Source: an uncultured Moheibacter sp. (lineage in GTDB: Bacteria; Bacteroidota; Bacteroidia; Flavobacteriales; Weeksellaceae). From it: 18,761 bases of DNA. Positions 1-7,062 of the stretch are shown here, piece after piece (position 1 is the stretch's first letter; every line of letters begins with the position of its first letter). Under the pieces are notes generated by a model. It was given only the letters and a program-made list of their open reading frames with translations, did no database searches and was not told the origin of the DNA. The stretch covers positions 1 through 18,761 of the forward strand of contig CALLXZ010000210.1 in the NCBI GenBank assembly GCA_937875605.1, read 5' to 3'. A program made the translations under genes and the position numbers.

Positions 1-1481
1 GTTAATTCCACCTTTTTCGGATCGACCATCACAAATTTTAATTCGGTGGGATGTTTTTTATACAAAAGCGAAGCAATAATGGCATTTAGTCCAACGGACT
101 TTCCTTGTCCGGTGGCACCAGCCATCAAAAGATGCGGCATTTTAGCCAAATCGGCTACATAGGTTTCGTTTTCAATGGTCTTTCCAAATGCAATCGGCAG
201 ATCCATTTTGGATTGCTGGAATTTACTGGAAGCAATCACTGAACGCATGGAAACCATGGTCGGATTGCTGTTGGGAACTTCAATCCCGATGGTTCCTTTC
301 CCGGGAATCGGGGCGATGATACGGATCCCAAGTGCACTTAAACTCAAGGCAATGTCGTCTTCTAGATTTTTAATTTTAGAAATCCGAACACCGGCTTCTG
401 GCACGATTTCATAGAGCGTTACTGTCGGTCCGATGGTCGCTTTGATCTGCGAAATCCCAATTCCATAATTGGCGAGCGTTTCGACAATCCTATTTTTATT
501 TTGTTCCAACTCTTGTTGGTTCACCGTTACATTGTCACCCGAATCATATTTTCGGAGCAAATCCAAAGGCGGAAATTTATACTTGGGTAAATCCAAACGA
601 TGGTCATATTCACCGTGTTTTTCTACCAAATTTGCTGCGATTTTTTCTACTTCGTCTTCCTGCTGTACTTTTTCGATGGTAAGTGCAACGTCGTTTTCAT
701 CTTTTGCCGGAATGATTTCGGGTATCAATTCTTTGTTAACTAAAGTCGTTTTTTTTTCCTCCGAATCTTCTTTGATTACGGGTTTAAAGTCTTCATCCAG
801 CAAATTTTCAACTTTTTTTTCCTGAATGGGTTTTAAGGTTTCAGGTTCGGAAACATCCACAAACGAATCGTTTTTCTGGCGAATTTCTAAATCATCTTCA
901 AAAATTTCTTCGTCTAAATCTTTTGATTTTCTTTCAAGGGAAGAAGAAATTTTATCAGGGGTAATGCGCCAATTGATAACAATATAAAGAATCAAACTAA
1001 CCAATAAGGCGATTCCTGTCCCGATTTTTCCGATTAGAACATTTAGAAAATCATTGATTTCATAACCCATCACGCCATGAAGGATGCCGATTTTGGTAGC
1101 AAATCCAAGTGCAATTGGCAACCAGATCAGAAAGAACAGACAATTGTATAAAAGTTTAAAAGGTTTGATTTGGCGGATGCGAAAGACAATTTTTACTCCG
1201 AGAAGTATGAAAAATATTGGCAGGAAAAATGCGGTAATACCAATTCCATGATAGATAAACAATTCGCCCAGATAAGCACCTATTTTTCCCATGACGTTAT
1301 CCGCAACGATTTCACGGTTCCAAAAATCACTTAACTGACTTTGGTCGTTTTCATAGTTGAGCAAATAGGAAATAAAGGAAATCAACAAAAACAATCCGAT
1401 GGCTGCAAATAAAACGCCCGAAATCGTTTTAAATACATTTTTACGGGAATTATGATGAGAAATCAGCGTGGGTTCGTCCAT
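1..1481 (-). CDS. ftsK: DNA translocase FtsK/SpoIIIE family, N-terminal 493 residues (C-terminus beyond the window)
   Basis: FtsK is the septal ATP-driven DNA pump that clears chromosome ends at division and activates Xer recombination at dif. The start is the minus-strand ATG at 1481-1479, giving MDEPTLISHH. Four hydrophobic segments, at about residues 17-41, 75-100, 108-128 and 150-171, form the membrane anchor. They are followed by an acidic, Lys/Glu-rich linker of only about 120 residues (roughly 172-295), short compared with the E. coli linker. The translocase alpha domain begins near residue 300 (DLPKYKFPPLDLL). The Walker A motif GATGQGKS is at residues 455-462, and the visible part ends at MVDPKKVEL. 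Walker B and the DNA-reading gamma domain lie outside the window. The gene is divergent from dnaX, with a putative -7 box at 1512-1505. A9 and A8 tracts in the linker (749-757 and 813-820) keep the frame. The identification is secure. Confidence 0.95.
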   Translation of the reverse strand, partial: MDEPTLISHHNSRKNVFKTISGVLFAAIGLFLLISFISYLLNYENDQSQLSDFWNREIVADNVMGKIGAYLGELFIYHGIGITAFFLPIFFILLGVKIVFRIRQIKPFKLLYNCLFFLIWLPIALGFATKIGILHGVMGYEINDFLNVLIGKIGTGIALLVSLILYIVINWRITPDKISSSLERKSKDLDEEIFEDDLEIRQKNDSFVDVSEPETLKPIQEKKVENLLDEDFKPVIKEDSEEKKTTLVNKELIPEIIPAKDENDVALTIEKVQQEDEVEKIAANLVEKHGEYDHRLDLPKYKFPPLDLLRKYDSGDNVTVNQQELEQNKNRIVETLANYGIGISQIKATIGPTVTLYEIVPEAGVRISKIKNLEDDIALSLSALGIRIIAPIPGKGTIGIEVPNSNPTMVSMRSVIASSKFQQSKMDLPIAFGKTIENETYVADLAKMPHLLMAGATGQGKSVGLNAIIASLLYKKHPTELKFVMVDPKKVEL

Positions 1482-1504
1482 TATTTGGTTAAAATTTCAA
1501 CAGA

Positions 1505-1512
1505 CAAAAATA
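1505..1512 (-). promoter_or_regulatory. Putative ftsK promoter -7 box (TAnnTTTG type)
   Basis: The minus strand reads TATTTTTG here, matching the Bacteroidota -7 consensus TAnnTTTG. Transcription would start near 1499, giving a leader of about 18 nt before the ATG at 1481. I see no clear -33 TTTG. Confidence 0.45.
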
Positions 1513-1541
1513 AGAAAAAATAGCAGAGTGAGGCATTTCCT

Positions 1542-1562
1542 AAATTCATTTTTGATGAATTT
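1542..1562. repeat. Inverted repeat between ftsK and dnaX
   Basis: AAATTCAT (1542-1549) and ATGAATTT (1555-1562) form a perfect 8-bp dyad around a 5-nt spacer. It lies between the two divergent promoters, upstream of both -7 boxes. It could be an operator or a chance AT-rich hairpin. Confidence 0.4.
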
Positions 1563-1604
1563 TGAAAAACTAAAATCTTCTTTTCTCCATCTTAAAAATT
1601 CGAT

Positions 1605-1612
1605 TAACTTTG
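1605..1612 (+). promoter_or_regulatory. Putative dnaX promoter -7 box
   Basis: TAACTTTG matches TAnnTTTG exactly and ends only 8 nt before the ATG at 1621. The expected transcription start is therefore at or within a few bases of the start codon. The expected -33 position reads TTTC (1582-1585), one base off TTTG. Confidence 0.55.
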
Positions 1613-1620
1613 TAATCCTT

Positions 1621-2718
1621 ATGCAAAATTTCGTTGTTTCTGCCCGAAAGTACCGTCCGTTACAGTTTGAAGATGTAGTGGGGCAATTGGCAATAACCGA
1701 AACATTGGATCATGCGATTTCCAGTAATCAATTGGCTCAGGCATTGCTTTTTTGCGGACCGAGAGGTGTTGGGAAAACCACTTGTGCGCGGATTCTCGCT
1801 CGAAAAATCAACGAGGAAAATGGAGTAGTGGACGACGAAAACCAGGATTTTGCGTTCAATATTTTTGAGTTGGATGCCGCTTCGAATAATTCTGTGGATG
1901 ATATCCGAAATTTGATTGATCAGGTTCGTTTCGCTCCCCAAGTTGGAAAATACAAAGTATATATCATAGATGAGGTGCACATGCTTTCCAATGCGGCTTT
2001 CAATGCTTTTTTGAAAACGCTGGAAGAGCCTCCTGCGCATGCTATTTTTATTTTGGCGACGACCGAAAAACACAAAATTATTCCAACGATTTTATCGCGT
2101 TGTCAGATTTATGATTTCAAACGAATTTCCATTCATGACATTCAAAGTCATTTGGTTAAGATTGCGAAAGAAGAAGCGATTACGTTTGAAGAAGATGCGC
2201 TACATCTGATCGCGCTGAAAGCTGATGGCGCTTTGCGTGACGCACTTTCCACATTTGACCGGATGGTTACGTTTACTTCCGGAAATCTGACGTTGGAAAA
2301 AGTAGCGGAAAATCTGAACATATTGGATTATGAATATTATTTCAAAATTACCGATGCAGCTTTGAAAAATGATATTCCGAATCTTCTTTTGGAATTCAAT
2401 GATATTTTAAACAAAGGTTTTGACTCCCATGTTTTCATCAACGGATTAGGTGGACATTTCCGCGATTTGTTAGTTGCTAAAATTCCGGAAACCATTGATT
2501 TGTTGGAAGTAGGCGAAAAAACAAAAATCAAGTATTTGGATCAGGCACAACATTGTGATGTGAAATTTCTGACCGATGCGATTGAAATTTGTAATGCAAC
2601 GGATATTCATTATAAAGCAAGCAAAAACCAACGTTTAACCGTTGAAATTGCTTTGATGCAAATTGGTTCACTAACGGCTGATTCTAATTCTCCTGATAAA
2701 AAAAAAAGTTTAGGATAA
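1621..2718 (+). CDS. dnaX: DNA polymerase III gamma-like short DnaX product (zero-frame translation)
   Basis: Without frameshifting, translation from 1621 ends at TAA 2716-2718, giving a 365-residue protein that finishes D-K-K-K-S-L-G. It contains the whole ATPase and oligomerisation core (domains I-III) and none of the tau-specific C-terminal domain. That is the composition of E. coli gamma. The stop comes only 8 nt after the A tract. In E. coli the long product is the zero-frame one and the short product comes from frameshifting. Here the assignment is reversed, so the normally essential tau would depend on slippage. Whether both forms accumulate cannot be told from sequence. Confidence 0.65.
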   Translation: MQNFVVSARKYRPLQFEDVVGQLAITETLDHAISSNQLAQALLFCGPRGVGKTTCARILARKINEENGVVDDENQDFAFNIFELDAASNNSVDDIRNLIDQVRFAPQVGKYKVYIIDEVHMLSNAAFNAFLKTLEEPPAHAIFILATTEKHKIIPTILSRCQIYDFKRISIHDIQSHLVKIAKEEAITFEEDALHLIALKADGALRDALSTFDRMVTFTSGNLTLEKVAENLNILDYEYYFKITDAALKNDIPNLLLEFNDILNKGFDSHVFINGLGGHFRDLLVAKIPETIDLLEVGEKTKIKYLDQAQHCDVKFLTDAIEICNATDIHYKASKNQRLTVEIALMQIGSLTADSNSPDKKKSLG

Positions 2719-3335
2719 TTCCGCCTGTTATTTCGGAAAATAAAATTCAGCAAAAAGAAGCTTCTACTTCCAAAGATCCAAAATCAGAACAAAAGCTATC
2801 AGAACAAACTCCTACAAAAGAAATTCCGGAAGAAGAAAAAGTAGTTCGTGCTGAAAAACCGCTTCAAAAAGAAGTGAAAACTTCGTTTAACCTGAAAAAT
2901 TTATTTGATAAAGTTGAAGAAGAAAAACCAGCGGTAGAAAATCTGGAAGGAAAGCCAAAAGATGCATTTACAGAAGAAATTTTGTTGAAATTCTGGAATG
3001 AATTCGTAGATGAATTAATGAAAAATAATCAAATTCCGGCTTATAATGCTCTTCATTCAGGAAAAGTAGAACTGAAAGAGGATTTTAAAATCCGTTTTGA
3101 ATTTACTTCCTCTTCACTTGCCAACGAATTTGAAATTCAAAAAGATAATTTGATGCGATTTTTGCGTGAAAAGTTGAATAATTATTCGATTGATTTTCAG
3201 GTAGATGTAATTGGTGATAGTTCAAAGAATTATGTAAAATCCAGCCAAGAAAAATTTAAAGATATGGTGGAAATCAATCCTATCTTATTAAAAATGAGGG
3301 AGGAATTCGGATTGGATTATAATTCTAATGAATAA
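1621..3335 (+). CDS. dnaX: DNA polymerase III subunit tau (full-length DnaX, requires a -1 frameshift or slippage at 2698-2708)
   Basis: DnaX is the clamp-loader ATPase that opens the sliding clamp; tau also couples polymerase and helicase. I choose the ATG at 1621 (MQNFVVSARKYRP) because family similarity begins there and a -7 box lies just upstream. Residues 1-359 carry AAA+ domains I-II and the collar domain III: Walker A GPRGVGKT at 46-53, Walker B IIDEVH at 115-120 and sensor/arginine-finger SRC at 159-161. The zero frame stops at 2718. Reading one base back at the A10 tract, the -1 frame is open from KKKKFRIIPP to 3335, adding about 209 residues. These are a charged linker (about 365-430) and a C-terminal domain (about 445-571) of tau domain IV/V type. 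The total is about 571 residues, normal for Flavobacteriia. The split is either programmed or an error in an A10 or A11 tract. The cysteine zinc module usual between Walker A and ELDAAS is absent. Confidence 0.85.
2698..2708 (+). promoter_or_regulatory. Slippery A10-G tract, candidate dnaX recoding or transcriptional slippage site
   Basis: Ten consecutive A (2698-2707) followed by G are read in the zero frame as AAA AAA AAA AGT. Tandem Lys codons let two tRNAs re-pair after a -1 shift, giving AAG TTT AGG in the new frame. Adding one A to the mRNA gives the same protein. A weak 5-bp hairpin, TTCCG (2719-2723) with CGGAA (2734-2738), begins about 10 nt downstream. It could stimulate shifting but is not convincing alone. 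Confidence 0.6.
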
Positions 3336-3381
3336 GATTAAATTATTTCGTAAACTTGCCAAAAATTTACTGGAAAATGCG

Positions 3382-3417
3382 CTTTATTAAATTAATTTAA
3401 TGATAATTTTAATAAAG
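3382..3417. repeat. AT-rich inverted repeat downstream of dnaX
   Basis: CTTTATTAAA (3382-3391) and TTTAATAAAG (3408-3417) are perfect 10-bp inverted arms around a 16-nt centre that can pair further. No U-run follows, so it is a poor intrinsic terminator. It may stabilise the dnaX mRNA 3' end or be an operator for the FKBP gene 43 nt downstream. Confidence 0.45.
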
Positions 3418-3460
3418 GCTAATTCTATTTGACAAATGAAAAACAAATAAACATAAACAA

Positions 3461-4387
3461 ATGAAAAAAATAATTACGACTGTAATTTTGGCAGCGGTAG
3501 TTGTTTCCTGTAACAAGTCCGGAGGAAGCTTAGAAACCGTTAATAAGTTGGAAAACAAAGACCATAAAGCAGGTTATGCTTATGGAATGAACATGGGTGA
3601 ACAAGTGAAAGGTTATTCGGAATCTTTAAAAGCTGACAGCTTGAATTATGATGAATTGCAAAAAGGAATCGCTGATTATCTGAAAGCAGATAAAAAATCC
3701 AGAGATTCGTATGCGACCGGACAACAAATCGGAAAAACCATCAGTGATTTCTTGAAAATGCAGAAATTAGAAGGCGTTGTAGATGAAAAATACATCGTTC
3801 AAGGTATGATGGATGTTTTGAAAAAGAAGAAAGATCCATTGTTTGCAAAAGATTCAGTTGATACGTTTATGCGTCAGTATATGCAGGATAACGTAACGAG
3901 AATCCAAAATGAAAACAAAGCAAAAGGGGATAAGTTTTTAGCTGAAAAGAAAAAAGACAGTAAAATAAAAGCTACAGAAAGCGGATTGTTATATGAAGTA
4001 GTAAGCGAAGGAACTGGCGCAACTCCAAATGAAAATAGTATTGTAGAGGTTAACTATATTGGACAAACGTCTGACGGAGTAGAATTTGATGCTTCTAAGA
4101 AAGGAGAGCCTGCTAAATTCCCGTTGCGTAATGTAATTCAAGGTTGGAAAGAAGGACTTCAGTTGATGAAAGTGGGTTCTAAATACAAATTCTACATTCC
4201 AGGAAATTTGGCGTATGGTGAATTTGGTGATCAGAGTGGAAAAATAGGACCAAATGAAGTTTTGGTTTTTGATGTAGAATTGATTTCTGCAGAAGACGCT
4301 CCTGCACAGCAGCAACAACCACAATTGACACCTGAGCAAATGCAACAATTGCAACAGCAGATGCAACAGCAACAAGGAGGAAATTAA
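3461..4387 (+). CDS. FKBP-type peptidyl-prolyl cis-trans isomerase, lipoprotein
   Basis: This predicted envelope chaperone isomerises X-Pro bonds. The 308 residues begin with a lipoprotein signal: charged MKK, a hydrophobic stretch, and lipobox VVSC with the acylated Cys at position 17. The residues after it (NKSGGS) lack the acidic surface-export signal described for Flavobacteriia, so a periplasm-facing location is more likely. Residues about 34-160 are the helical FKBP_N dimerisation domain. Residues about 168-276 are the catalytic FKBP domain, with EVNYIG, VEFDAS, VIQGWKEGLQLM and the YKFYIPGNLAYG strand typical of active enzymes. The tail (281-308) is strongly Gln-rich and probably disordered. 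The gene starts 125 nt after dnaX behind an A-rich leader and ends at a terminator shared with rho. It resembles Mip/FkpA in layout, but I would not assign those names. Confidence 0.92.
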   Translation: MKKIITTVILAAVVVSCNKSGGSLETVNKLENKDHKAGYAYGMNMGEQVKGYSESLKADSLNYDELQKGIADYLKADKKSRDSYATGQQIGKTISDFLKMQKLEGVVDEKYIVQGMMDVLKKKKDPLFAKDSVDTFMRQYMQDNVTRIQNENKAKGDKFLAEKKKDSKIKATESGLLYEVVSEGTGATPNENSIVEVNYIGQTSDGVEFDASKKGEPAKFPLRNVIQGWKEGLQLMKVGSKYKFYIPGNLAYGEFGDQSGKIGPNEVLVFDVELISAEDAPAQQQQPQLTPEQMQQLQQQMQQQQGGN

Positions 4388-4412
4388 TTTCCTTGTTGAT
4401 ATAAAATAGAAA

Positions 4413-4433
4413 AGCCACCTCAAAAGGGTGGCT
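4413..4433. terminator. Bidirectional terminator between the FKBP gene and rho
   Basis: AGCCACC (4413-4419) pairs with GGTGGCT (4427-4433) around a 7-nt loop. T-rich sequence follows on the plus strand (ATTTATTT) and also on the minus strand (TTTCTATTTT). It sits between two convergent genes and can serve both. Confidence 0.8.
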
Positions 4434-4503
4434 ATTTATTTGGAATTAATTCTAATTTCTTAATTGATTCAATTTATCGACTGAAACTAAAATTCTCGAA
4501 GTG

Positions 4504-6246
4504 TTATTTATTCATGGAGATCAAAAACTCTTCGTTGGAACGAGTTCCTTTGATTCGTTGAGATAAGAACTCCATTGCTTCGAGTGGATTCATATCAGCC
4601 AAATGATTTCGCATGATCCACATACGTTGCATAGTTGGTTCGTCCAGTAAAAGATCATCACGACGTGTGCTGGAAGAAACCAAATCAATCGCAGGGAAAA
4701 TACGTTTGTTGGAAATTTTTCTATCTAATTGTAATTCCATATTTCCGGTACCTTTGAATTCTTCAAAGATCACTTCGTCCATTTTGGAGCCGGTATCGAT
4801 CAAAGCGGTTGCTAAAATGGTCAGTGAGCCTCCGTTTTCTATATTTCGGGCTGCGCCAAAGAAACGTTTTGGTTTGTGAAGTGCGTTTGCGTCGACACCA
4901 CCTGACAATACTTTTCCGGAAGCCGGAGCAACCGTATTGTAGGCTCTTGCCAAACGGGTGATGGAATCTAAAAGAATCACAACATCATGTCCACATTCTA
5001 CCATTCGTTTAGCTTTTGATAAAACCAGATTGGCGACTTTTACATGTTCAGTAGCTTCTCTGTCAAATGTAGAAGCAACGACTTCGCCGTTTACACTTCG
5101 CTTCATATCGGTTACTTCTTCCGGACGTTCATCAATTAAAAGAACGATCAGATAAGCTTCGGGATGGTTGGCTGCAATTGCATTTGCAACATCCTTTAGT
5201 AAAACTGTTTTACCTGTTTTGGGTTGAGCGACAATCATACCTCTTTGTCCTTTCCCAATCGGAGCAAATAAATCCAAAATCCGGGTGGAAAGTGTGGAAT
5301 TGTTTTCGGCTAGTTTGAATTTTTCATCCGGAAACAACGGAGTCAAGTGTTCAAAAGCAACGCGGTCACGCACAAAATCAGGAGTTCGACCGTTGATTTC
5401 TTTTATTTTAATTAATGGGAAATATTTTTCACCTTCTTTCGGAGGACGAACTTCTCCTGTAATAGTATCTCCGGTTTTTAACCCAAATAATCGAATTTGT
5501 GACTGTGAAACATACACATCATCGGGTGATGAAAGATAATTAAAGTCGGAAGAACGTAAAAAACCATAATTATCCGGCATAATTTCCAATACTCCTTCGG
5601 TATCGATTATTCCTTCAAATTCATAGTTTGCGGCTCTGTATTTATTTTTTTCAGAAGATTCCTGATTTTGAGAATTTCCGTTATTCTGATTAGAATTCGG
5701 GTTGTTTTGTTTGTGTTGAAAATTCTTATTGTTATTGTTTTTCTTGTAATTCGGATTGTTGGGATTCGAATTGTTTGAATGATTCGAGTTGTTTTGAGGA
5801 TTTTGGTTATTCTGGTTGTTTTGTCTGGGATTGTTGGAACTGTGATTTTGGTTCTGTTGAGGTTTGGGGTGTTGATTTTGGTTCTCCTTTTTCTCAACAG
5901 GCTCTTTTTCTCTTATTTCCTGTTTTGGATTTTTTATCTCGTTTTGCACTTTCTTTGGTTCAGGTGCTGCTTCAGTAGCTGGTTCTATTGCGGGTTGAAT
6001 TGCTTCGATTTTAGGTTGGACTGCTTCAGTTGTGGTTTCTGTGGATTTGCGGGGACGTTTCTTTTTAGGTTCCTCCTGGCTTTCTGCCTCATTTATTTGC
6101 TTTACCGAATTGTCTGCCTGATGGTCTAAAATGCTGTAAATTAGATCCATCTTTTTTTGTTGTTTGGCTTTTTTGACTTTCAAGTTGGTTGCAATGTCTT
6201 GAAGTTCGTCAAGTTTTTTAGTCTTGAGTTCGTTTAGATCAAACAT
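4504..6246 (-). CDS. rho: Transcription termination factor Rho with Asn/Gln-rich disordered insert
   Basis: Rho is a hexameric RNA-dependent ATPase and translocase that terminates transcription. This copy has 580 residues against about 419 in E. coli. Residues 1-45 are the Rho N-terminal helical domain ([20 protein letters not shown]). Residues about 50-203 are low-complexity: first acidic, Pro/Lys-rich (50-120), then an Asn/Gln-dominated block (about 122-200). The RNA-binding cold-shock-like domain follows at about 205-285 ([14 protein letters not shown]). The ATPase core has Walker [10 protein letters not shown] at 339-347, Walker B VVILLDS at 422-428, the Q-loop region ([16 protein letters not shown]) and an R-loop-like FKGTGNMEL. 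All core motifs are intact. Disordered Rho inserts are known in Bacteroidota, and the one in Bacteroides thetaiotaomicron was reported to drive condensate formation. The gene is divergent from the DUF4293 gene behind a structured leader. Confidence 0.97.
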   Translation of the reverse strand: MFDLNELKTKKLDELQDIATNLKVKKAKQQKKMDLIYSILDHQADNSVKQINEAESQEEPKKKRPRKSTETTTEAVQPKIEAIQPAIEPATEAAPEPKKVQNEIKNPKQEIREKEPVEKKENQNQHPKPQQNQNHSSNNPRQNNQNNQNPQNNSNHSNNSNPNNPNYKKNNNNKNFQHKQNNPNSNQNNGNSQNQESSEKNKYRAANYEFEGIIDTEGVLEIMPDNYGFLRSSDFNYLSSPDDVYVSQSQIRLFGLKTGDTITGEVRPPKEGEKYFPLIKIKEINGRTPDFVRDRVAFEHLTPLFPDEKFKLAENNSTLSTRILDLFAPIGKGQRGMIVAQPKTGKTVLLKDVANAIAANHPEAYLIVLLIDERPEEVTDMKRSVNGEVVASTFDREATEHVKVANLVLSKAKRMVECGHDVVILLDSITRLARAYNTVAPASGKVLSGGVDANALHKPKRFFGAARNIENGGSLTILATALIDTGSKMDEVIFEEFKGTGNMELQLDRKISNKRIFPAIDLVSSSTRRDDLLLDEPTMQRMWIMRNHLADMNPLEAMEFLSQRIKGTRSNEEFLISMNK

Positions 6247-6299
6247 ATTATATGTATATTGTTAATGCTAATTATAAAAAGAATGTAGTTTAAGGAGTC

Positions 6300-6360
6300 T
6301 TCCTAACGATTGAGAGTTGATAACATTGAAAAATGTAATGTGAAGTATCGCTGTTAGGAA
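6300..6360 (-). promoter_or_regulatory. Structured region upstream of rho (candidate 5' leader RNA)
   Basis: TTCCTAAC (6300-6307) and GTTAGGAA (6353-6360) form a perfect 8-bp long-range stem. It encloses an inner hairpin, ACATT (6323-6327) with AATGT (6332-6336). A candidate minus-strand -7 box, TAACATTG (6376-6369, one mismatch), would place the structure at the 5' end of a rho leader of about 115 nt. The RNA status is inferred. Confidence 0.4.
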
Positions 6361-6412
6361 CAACTCTGCAATGTTACGAATAAATTTTAAATTCTATAAA
6401 AAAAAATATTTT

Positions 6413-6420
6413 TAATTTTG
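6413..6420 (+). promoter_or_regulatory. Putative promoter -7 box for the DUF4293 gene
   Basis: TAATTTTG matches TAnnTTTG and lies 17 nt before the ATG at 6438. I see no clear -33 element. Confidence 0.5.
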
Positions 6421-6437
6421 TAGCTGAAATTTGAAGA

Positions 6438-6845
6438 ATGATACAGAGAAAACAGAGTATTTACTTGTTTCTGGCGGCATTGATTTCGGGAATATCGGCT
6501 TGGATAGCGGATTTGTGGAAGATAGCCAAAGAATGGATTCAGCCGGAAGACAATTTGGAAACGCTATTGTTATTTATTGTATCAGCTGTTTTGTCACTTT
6601 TGACGATTTTCTTATTTAAAAATAGAAAATTGCAAATGAGGTTAAATGGAGTAAATATTTTATTGAACATTTTGTTAATTGGTTATCTAACCTTTAGTGT
6701 ATCAAAATTACCCGGAGGATTTTTGGATTCGGAGAAGGGTATTGGGCTTTTTGTTCCTTTCGTGTCGATTGTTTTGCTGTTTGTAGCTAATCGATTTATA
6801 AAGAAAGATGAAAAGCTTGTAAAATCGGTAGACAGGTTTCGATAA
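6438..6845 (+). CDS. DUF4293 family integral membrane protein
   Basis: This 135-residue protein of unknown function matches the DUF4293 family found across Bacteroidota, which typically opens MIQRxQ(S/T)xYL as here. Four hydrophobic segments are visible, at about residues 6-25, 41-60, 71-90 and 102-120. The tail is short and charged (KKDEKLVKSVDRFR), and no catalytic motif is visible. It is divergently transcribed from rho, and a strong terminator follows 27 nt after the stop, so it is probably monocistronic. An overlapping ORF starting at 6431 in another frame is not the gene. Family assignment is from sequence feel and context; no function can be inferred. Confidence 0.85.
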   Translation: MIQRKQSIYLFLAALISGISAWIADLWKIAKEWIQPEDNLETLLLFIVSAVLSLLTIFLFKNRKLQMRLNGVNILLNILLIGYLTFSVSKLPGGFLDSEKGIGLFVPFVSIVLLFVANRFIKKDEKLVKSVDRFR

Positions 6846-6871
6846 ACTTAACAACTTTTTATATGAGCGCG

Positions 6872-6897
6872 AAGCAGTCCGGAGGGACTGCTTTTTT
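6872..6897 (+). terminator. Intrinsic terminator after the DUF4293 gene
   Basis: AGCAGTCC (6873-6880) pairs with GGACTGCT (6885-6892) around a GGAG loop, with one more A-T pair outside and a T-run at 6892-6897. This is a canonical strong terminator. Confidence 0.9.
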
Positions 6898-6988
6898 GTT
6901 CTATCTCAATCAATTTTTTATTTCAATTAAATTAAATTCAATTAAAAAGAATAGTTATTATATTATTTTTTATAAAAAAAATCATGAT

Positions 6989-7008
6989 ACCCCTATATTT
7001 TTTGGGGT
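6989..7008. promoter_or_regulatory. Dyad ACCCC-N10-GGGGT overlapping the GSIII promoter -33 element
   Basis: ACCCC (6989-6993) and GGGGT (7004-7008) flank a 10-nt T-rich spacer, a GC-rich dyad in an otherwise very AT-rich region. Its right half overlaps the -33 TTTG (7001-7004), so a bound protein would be expected to affect polymerase. The regulator is unknown. Confidence 0.4.
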
Positions 7009-7033
7009 CAATTGTAAAATTTACATATTTTTG
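7001..7033 (+). promoter_or_regulatory. Putative glutamine synthetase promoter
   Basis: The -33 TTTG (7001-7004) and -7 TATTTTTG (7026-7033) are separated by 21 nt, close to the Bacteroidota TTTG-N19-TAnnTTTG form. The leader would be about 24 nt. Confidence 0.6.
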
Positions 7034-7062
7034 CAGGATAAAACTTTAAAAACAGTCAACTC

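Noticed and set aside
749..820. A9 and A8 tracts in the ftsK linker as further slippage sites
   Set aside because: The coding frame continues correctly through both tracts into the conserved translocase domain, so no recoding is needed.
1468..1620. N-terminal extension of dnaX starting at 1468
   Set aside because: It runs over the ftsK start region and both promoter boxes, has no resemblance to DnaX, and similarity begins at the ATG 1621.
5607..6129. Overlapping ORFs in other frames across the rho low-complexity region
   Set aside because: They are frame shadows of the repetitive Asn/Gln/Lys codons, with biased, non-protein-like composition. Rho fully explains the region.
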